From contig CAYLVM010000002.1 of the NCBI GenBank assembly GCA_964387145.1, forward strand, positions 1 to 64,000: a stretch of 64,000 nt of DNA, in the 5' to 3' direction. Position numbers and translations under genes: made by a program. Of this stretch, positions 59,785 to 64,000 are shown piece after piece. The stretch is from JAMBLL01 sp964387145 (GTDB taxonomy: Bacteria > Actinomycetota > Acidimicrobiia > Spongiisociales > UBA5794). Within the stretch, counting starts at the first letter, position 1. Every line of letters begins with the position of its first letter. The notes under the pieces are model-generated. The model was not told the origin of the DNA and made no database searches. It was given only the letters and a program-made list of their open reading frames with translations.

Positions 59785-59799
59785 TTTCCTCGGCGTCGG

Positions 59800-59973
59800 T
59801 CAGGCAGCCCTTGCCGGTTCCCGACCGAAACATGCAGCACATGCAGCGCCGTCACAGTGGGGGACCACGCTCACCTTGAGGCCTGCTGCGGAGAAGAACG
59901 TCTCTATAGCGACGTTGCTGAGTGTGGTCAGATCGGTTGGAGTTGGGTTGGGTACCAGTTGCATCGTGTTCAT
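59800..59973 (-). CDS. Small Cys-containing protein, 57 aa
   Basis: Starts MNTMQLVPNPTPTDLTTLSN and has a late motif HCDGAACAACFG with three Cys and a His, a possible metal or redox site. ATG 59973 stands about 10 bp after a TACGGT -10-like box, with a very short leader and no Shine-Dalgarno. It is too short for usual ORF cut-offs. It fills the gap between argH and the cupin. No family recognised. Confidence 0.5.
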   Translation of the reverse strand: MNTMQLVPNPTPTDLTTLSNVAIETFFSAAGLKVSVVPHCDGAACAACFGREPARAA

Positions 59974-60049
59974 ACCTGTACCGTATCGAGGGGGTATGAC
60001 AGGAACGGATGGTGGCGGACAGTGCGTGACCGAAAGCTACTCTTGAGGT

Positions 60050-60397
60050 ATGGAACTCAAGAGATACGCAGACGCTGTCCCCTTCGAGTTCGGCGACTTC
60101 GAGTTGAGAGAGTTGACGCCGTCGGTGTTCAAGCTCGCTTCGTTCGCTGAAGTCATCGTGCCGATCGGAGTGGAGCGTCCCGCACGAGAGTCCGGCAAGG
60201 ACCACCGCATGTACGTCTGTCTGCAGGGCGACCTCGAGTTCACCGTCGAGGAGGAGACGTTCCGGGTCACCAAGGGCGATGTGCTTCACATCGACAAGGG
60301 CGAGACGTACGGATTCCACAACGGTGGGTACGAGGAGGGCAGGCTCCTGTTGTTGCGTGTTCCTGGACCGGTGTTGCCTGGGGCGGGACAGCCCTGA
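60050..60397 (+). CDS. Cupin-domain protein
   Basis: 115 aa. A single beta-barrel with MYVCLQGDLEFTVEEETFRV and KGDVLHIDKGETYGFHN (second cupin motif with His). The first motif has one His (DHRMY), fewer ligands than metal cupins usually show. Role unknown. Confidence 0.75.
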   Translation: MELKRYADAVPFEFGDFELRELTPSVFKLASFAEVIVPIGVERPARESGKDHRMYVCLQGDLEFTVEEETFRVTKGDVLHIDKGETYGFHNGGYEEGRLLLLRVPGPVLPGAGQP

Positions 60398-60408
60398 GAA
60401 CCTGTCCG

Positions 60409-61074
60409 TTACGCTGAGAGTGGCAGAACGTAGCGCCAGACGACGATGAAGTGCAACGCGGTGGCGGTCACGACCATGATGTGGAACACCTCATGGTAGG
60501 AAAAGACCCTGGGCCACAGGCGTGGGCGGTTCGTGATCAACAGCACCATGCCGATCGAGTAGATAGCACCACCGGCAAGTGCAAGGCCCGACGCGACCCA
60601 TCCGAGTTCGGCAACGAACTTCCACGCGACAAAGATGCCGAGCCACCCCATCGAGATGGCCAGGATCATGGAAAATGTCTGCTCTTCGCGAGGGAAGAAC
60701 GTGTGTTGGATGATGCCGACCCCGACGGTGCCCCATGCGATAGCGAGGACGATCCAGCGCAGGGAGCCGTCGAGCGTCGCGATGACTACCGGCGTGTAGG
60801 TCCCTGCGATGAGCACGAGGATCATCGAGTGGTCGAGTCGCTGCATGCGCTTCTTCCAGGCTTCACGCCACGGGATCGCGTGGTACAGGGAACTGGTCGT
60901 GTAGAGGGCGACCATCGCGAGTCCGAAGACGATGGCCCCGACCCGGATGCCCCAGTTCGGTGCCTGCCATGCAAGGAAGACGGTTCCGAAGACGGCGAGG
61001 ATCGCTGCGGCACCGTGCAGGAAACCCCGGATGGGGTTCTGCATCTTGCCGAGGGACCATCGTTGCGCTTCCAT
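60409..61074 (-). CDS. HlyIII/PAQR-family membrane protein
   Basis: 221 aa, seven hydrophobic helices. Family motifs: IRGFLHGAAAILAVFG with His, SSLYHAIPW and RLDHSMILVLIAGTYTP, and EVFHIMVVTATALHF at the C-terminus. The His set may bind zinc as in PAQR receptors. Divergent from uppS; the same pair occurs in mycobacteria. Confidence 0.88.
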   Translation of the reverse strand: MEAQRWSLGKMQNPIRGFLHGAAAILAVFGTVFLAWQAPNWGIRVGAIVFGLAMVALYTTSSLYHAIPWREAWKKRMQRLDHSMILVLIAGTYTPVVIATLDGSLRWIVLAIAWGTVGVGIIQHTFFPREEQTFSMILAISMGWLGIFVAWKFVAELGWVASGLALAGGAIYSIGMVLLITNRPRLWPRVFSYHEVFHIMVVTATALHFIVVWRYVLPLSA

Positions 61075-61217
61075 GACACCTGAGCGTACCCGATACTTCG
61101 CCAACCACACATGTCGGTCGAACGCGGTGAGGATCACCGGTGGTGTTCGTTGCGTTGTCCTAGGCTACAAAGGCAAAGGGGGCGCTGGGCCCCTGTGTTG
61201 AAAGAACGGAGACAGGT

Positions 61218-62000
61218 GTGACGCTGAAACAGCGTGCACTCCGACCGCTATACCGCCTGTACGAAGAGAGGCTGTCGTCACGACTCGACAGTGATCGACT
61301 GCCGAGCCACATCGGTGTCATCCACGATGGGCACCGCAGGTATGCCAGGCAAGAGGGCCTCCCCGACTACGAGGCGTCCTACAGGGTCGGTATGGACAAG
61401 TTCGTCGAGTTCCTCGAGTGGACCGCCGACCTCGAGATCGACACGGTGACGTGCTGGTTGTTGTCGACGGAGAACCTCGCGCGTCCTGCCGATGAGTTGC
61501 GGCCGTACTACACGGTGTTGATCGATCTCTTCAACCGCATCCCCGAGACACCTGCCGGGCATGATGTCCGGGTGAAGTTCATCGGTTCGCTCGACCTCCT
61601 TCCCTCCGACCTCGTCGAAGCTGCGAAACGTCTGGAGGAGAGGTGTTCCGCTGGTTCGCGCCGCGTCACGATCGCCCTCGCCTACGGTGGCCGCCAGGAG
61701 ATCGTCGACGCCGTCAAGGATCTTGTGAGCGACCTTGCGGGTCGCGGGATGAGCGCCGTCGAGATAGCCGACCACATCGACCGCGACGCCATGTCGGCAC
61801 GCATGTACGCATCGGATCTCCCCGATCCCGACCTCGTTCTGCGTACCTCAGGTGAAGCCAGGCTCAGCGGCTTCATGCTCTGGCAGGCAGCGTATGCGGA
61901 GTACTCGTTCGTCGATGTCTACTGGCCTGCATTCCGCAGGGTCGACTTCCTGCGCGCCATGCGTGAGTACACCCACCGCGAACGCCGCTACGGCAAATAA
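61218..62000 (+). CDS. uppS: cis-Prenyltransferase (UppS family)
   Basis: 260 aa. The catalytic Asp motif is HIGVIHDGHRRYA (usual HVAxxMDGNxRWA), followed by LLSTENLARP, RTSGEARLSGFMLWQAAYAE and YWPAFRRVDFL. Makes Z-polyprenyl diphosphates used as cell-wall lipid carriers. DGH replaces DGN; product length may be short as in Z-FPP synthases, by analogy only. GTG 61218. Confidence 0.88.
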   Translation: MTLKQRALRPLYRLYEERLSSRLDSDRLPSHIGVIHDGHRRYARQEGLPDYEASYRVGMDKFVEFLEWTADLEIDTVTCWLLSTENLARPADELRPYYTVLIDLFNRIPETPAGHDVRVKFIGSLDLLPSDLVEAAKRLEERCSAGSRRVTIALAYGGRQEIVDAVKDLVSDLAGRGMSAVEIADHIDRDAMSARMYASDLPDPDLVLRTSGEARLSGFMLWQAAYAEYSFVDVYWPAFRRVDFLRAMREYTHRERRYGK

Positions 62001-62058
62001 CCCAGGCGTCTGGCGCCGATACAGCCCGTATGTGAGCCGTTTCAGCGCCAGAGTCCTG

Positions 62059-62742
62059 TCAGCGGCTGCGTTTGTCCATCGGGATGTGGTCCTGGTCGTT
62101 GAAGGTGCGCAGACTTGGGACGTGGGCACCGGCGAGCGGAATCATCTTCACCCTCGAGAACGATGCATGGAACAGGACGAACTTCTCCCACTCCCATGGC
62201 GCTGGTGGGATGCCGAGAAGGTGGGTGAGGCACACCGAGTTGGTCCCTCCATGGGCGACGATCACAAGACGCCCGGGGTCGCGCTCGACGTGCCAGAGAC
62301 TCGAATCGTCGGGATCACGCACCATCCCCCGCTCGGCGAGGAGTGCATCGAGCGCCGTGGTCACGCGGTCGTGGAAGTCGCGAAACGACTCTCCGCCGGC
62401 AAGACCGTCCCACCACTCATCGGGTGTCCGGTTCTTCGCGCTCTTGAAGATCTCGATGACAACCTCTTCGGTCACCCCTTCCCAGTTGGGCATCTTGACC
62501 TCGACGAGGTTCTCGATCGTCGCGATCTCGAGCCCCGTCTTCTCGGCGATCGGGGCAGCGGTCTCCTGAGAGCGCAGCGCTGGCGAGACGATGAGTTCGG
62601 TGACGGGCTTGCGGTCCGTTGCGATCCGTTGGGCAGCGAACACAGCCTGTTCGTGTCCGAGCTCCGTGAGATGTGGGTTCGGCTGGGTGATGCCGTCGAT
62701 GGCCCATTGGGGTTGGCCGTGCCTGACGAAAACGATGTCCAT
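62059..62742 (-). CDS. Histidine phosphatase (phosphoglycerate mutase-like)
   Basis: 227 aa. The N-terminal RHG motif DIVFVRHGQPQW carries the catalytic His, and LIVSPALRSQETA and VIVAHGGTNSV carry the Arg and second His. ATG 62742 is chosen; 62787 is possible. Substrate unknown. Confidence 0.85.
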   Translation of the reverse strand: MDIVFVRHGQPQWAIDGITQPNPHLTELGHEQAVFAAQRIATDRKPVTELIVSPALRSQETAAPIAEKTGLEIATIENLVEVKMPNWEGVTEEVVIEIFKSAKNRTPDEWWDGLAGGESFRDFHDRVTTALDALLAERGMVRDPDDSSLWHVERDPGRLVIVAHGGTNSVCLTHLLGIPPAPWEWEKFVLFHASFSRVKMIPLAGAHVPSLRTFNDQDHIPMDKRSR

Positions 62743-62916
62743 CGTCACGAGGTTACCCGTCCCGAGAGCCTCGATCGCTTCGGCCATCACGCACAGTCTC
62801 GTGCGATTGGGGTTCCGCAGTCTGGCACTAATGTTCTGTGTGCCCGGGCCAGTGTGTCCGGCCGGGCAGCTACAGGCTTGCCCGGTGAGTTGGATCCGAC
62901 AACGAAGGAGCAACCG

Positions 62917-64000
62917 ATGAGACAAGGCAAGCGCTCGGTTCGTCTGCTCATGTTGCTCGTGGTGTTCGCCCTTGTGGCCGCCGCGTGTAGCAGTTCGAGC
63001 GAAGAGACGACGACCACAGCCGCCAGTGGCGATGAGGGAACGACGACCACAGCGGCGGCCATGCCCGGCGAGGGGTTCAAGTTCGGGATGATCCTCGTGG
63101 GCCCTGAGAACGACCGTGGCTGGTCACAGGCTCACTACGAGGCAGGCAAGTACATCGAGGAGATGACCGGTGCCGAGATGATCTCTCTCGACACCGTGAA
63201 CCCCGCCGACCGTCCCGAGACGTCGGTGGAGCAGGTTGTCAGCGACATGATCGATCAGGGCGCGCAACTCATCTTCGCGACATCCGACGACATGAAGGAC
63301 GGCATCGAAGCTGCTGCCGCTGAGCACCCCGACGTACCGATGATCTGGTCCTCCGGTGACAGTGCCTGGGAGCAAGGTGAGGCGTACCGCGCTGATCTCT
63401 CGAATCTTGGAAACATCATGGGCAGAATGACCATCGGCAAGGCGATCGCAGGCTGCGCCGCAGCGCTGACGTCCAGCACGGGCAACATCGCCTACCTCGG
63501 ACCGCTGATCAACGATGAGACCCGTAGATTGGCCAGTTCTGTGTACCTCGGTGCCCAGGCCTGTTGGGAGCTTGCAGGGAACAACCCCGACAACCTCAAC
63601 ATGGAAGTCAACTGGATCGGCTTCTGGTTCAACATCCCAGGTGTGACGCTCGATCCGACCGAAGTCACGAACGCCTTCTTCGATGGCGGCGTCGACGTCG
63701 TCATCTCCGGTATCGACACGACCGAAGCACTCGTCGTGACAGGCCAGCGTGCAGCAGCAGGTGAGGACGTATGGGCGATCCCGTACGACTACGTCGGCGC
63801 GTGCTCGGAAGCACCGGAAGTCTGTCTCGGCGTCCCCTACTTCAACTGGGGACCCTCGTACCTCGACGTTGCAACGTCGGTCATGAACGGTACGTACGAA
63901 CGCCAGTTCCAGTGGATCGGCCCGGACTGGACAGACATCAACAACCCGGACACATCGATGATCGGCTGGGTGACCGGCGATGCACTGTCACCAGATGATG
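62917..64000 (+). CDS. BMP-family substrate-binding lipoprotein, cut by window end
   Basis: At least 361 aa. Signal peptide with lipobox ending AAAC (Cys24), a Ser/Thr/Ala linker (25-50), and a BMP/Med-type domain: FGMILVGPENDRGWSQAHYEAG, SDMIDQGAQLIFATSDDMKD and YVGACSEAPEVCLGVPYFNWG. Such lipoproteins deliver nucleosides to ABC importers. ATG 62917 follows GAAGGAG. The stop and any permease genes lie beyond 64000. Confidence 0.85.
   Translation, partial: MRQGKRSVRLLMLLVVFALVAAACSSSSEETTTTAASGDEGTTTTAAAMPGEGFKFGMILVGPENDRGWSQAHYEAGKYIEEMTGAEMISLDTVNPADRPETSVEQVVSDMIDQGAQLIFATSDDMKDGIEAAAAEHPDVPMIWSSGDSAWEQGEAYRADLSNLGNIMGRMTIGKAIAGCAAALTSSTGNIAYLGPLINDETRRLASSVYLGAQACWELAGNNPDNLNMEVNWIGFWFNIPGVTLDPTEVTNAFFDGGVDVVISGIDTTEALVVTGQRAAAGEDVWAIPYDYVGACSEAPEVCLGVPYFNWGPSYLDVATSVMNGTYERQFQWIGPDWTDINNPDTSMIGWVTGDALSPDD

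Noticed and set aside
1..64000. CRISPR arrays and rRNA genes
   Set aside because: No regularly spaced direct repeats of 25-40 bp with unique spacers and no rRNA segments were seen. The 7-bp arrays have no spacers.

Overview
The window is high-GC DNA from an actinomycete (Actinomycetota). It carries the replication-origin segment of the chromosome: gyrA, gyrB, dciA, recF, dnaN and dnaA on one side, and rpmH, rnpA, yidD, yidC, jag, rsmG, parA and parB on the other. The DUF3566 gene beside gyrA, the cwlM-trxA-trxB-sigM order and the MviN-type pseudokinase are actinobacterial traits. Class Acidimicrobiia is my best guess, but this is inference.

Region by region. 1-4.9 kb is a worn mobile-element zone: a tRNA 3' end, a truncated tyrosine integrase fused head to head with a broken SEC-C gene, an ECF sigma factor with a membrane partner, an AbiE (type IV) toxin-antitoxin pair, the fossil C-terminus of a second integrase, and the 3' half of a tRNA-Ile(GAT). 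4.9-11.6 kb is a glycan cluster (two GT4 glycosyltransferases, an alpha/alpha-barrel-like protein, a GH130 enzyme, a lipoprotein) bracketed by a 52-bp direct repeat. 11.6-14 kb holds divergent arginine deiminase pathway genes. 14-30 kb is mixed metabolism and membrane proteins, including a flippase-kinase fusion next to a PAP2 phosphatase, acetyl-CoA synthetase, a carotenoid-type oxidoreductase, a VIT transporter and cobO. 30-44 kb is the origin region, with two parS sites and DnaA boxes on both sides of dnaA. 44-50 kb resembles the mycobacterial cwlM-trx-sigM locus, but with a degenerate amidase and a pseudokinase that has lost its MurJ part. 50-54.6 kb has an HDAC-like deacetylase, a PilT ATPase, RNase HI and a CCA/poly(A) polymerase-type enzyme. 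54.6-59.8 kb is an argCBRGH operon behind a palindrome over its -10 box. The window ends with a cupin, a HlyIII protein, a cis-prenyltransferase, a histidine phosphatase and a BMP-type lipoprotein cut by the window edge.

The strongest novel signal is at 21107-22090. An AhpD/carboxymuconolactone-decarboxylase-like gene has an in-frame TGA exactly where the second cysteine of the redox CxxC motif is expected (C-x-x-TGA-x-x-x-H). The frame continues for 115 codons, and a stem-loop with bacterial SECIS-like geometry follows directly. It is a candidate selenoprotein with a CxxU active site. No Sec machinery lies in this window, so a genome-level check decides it.
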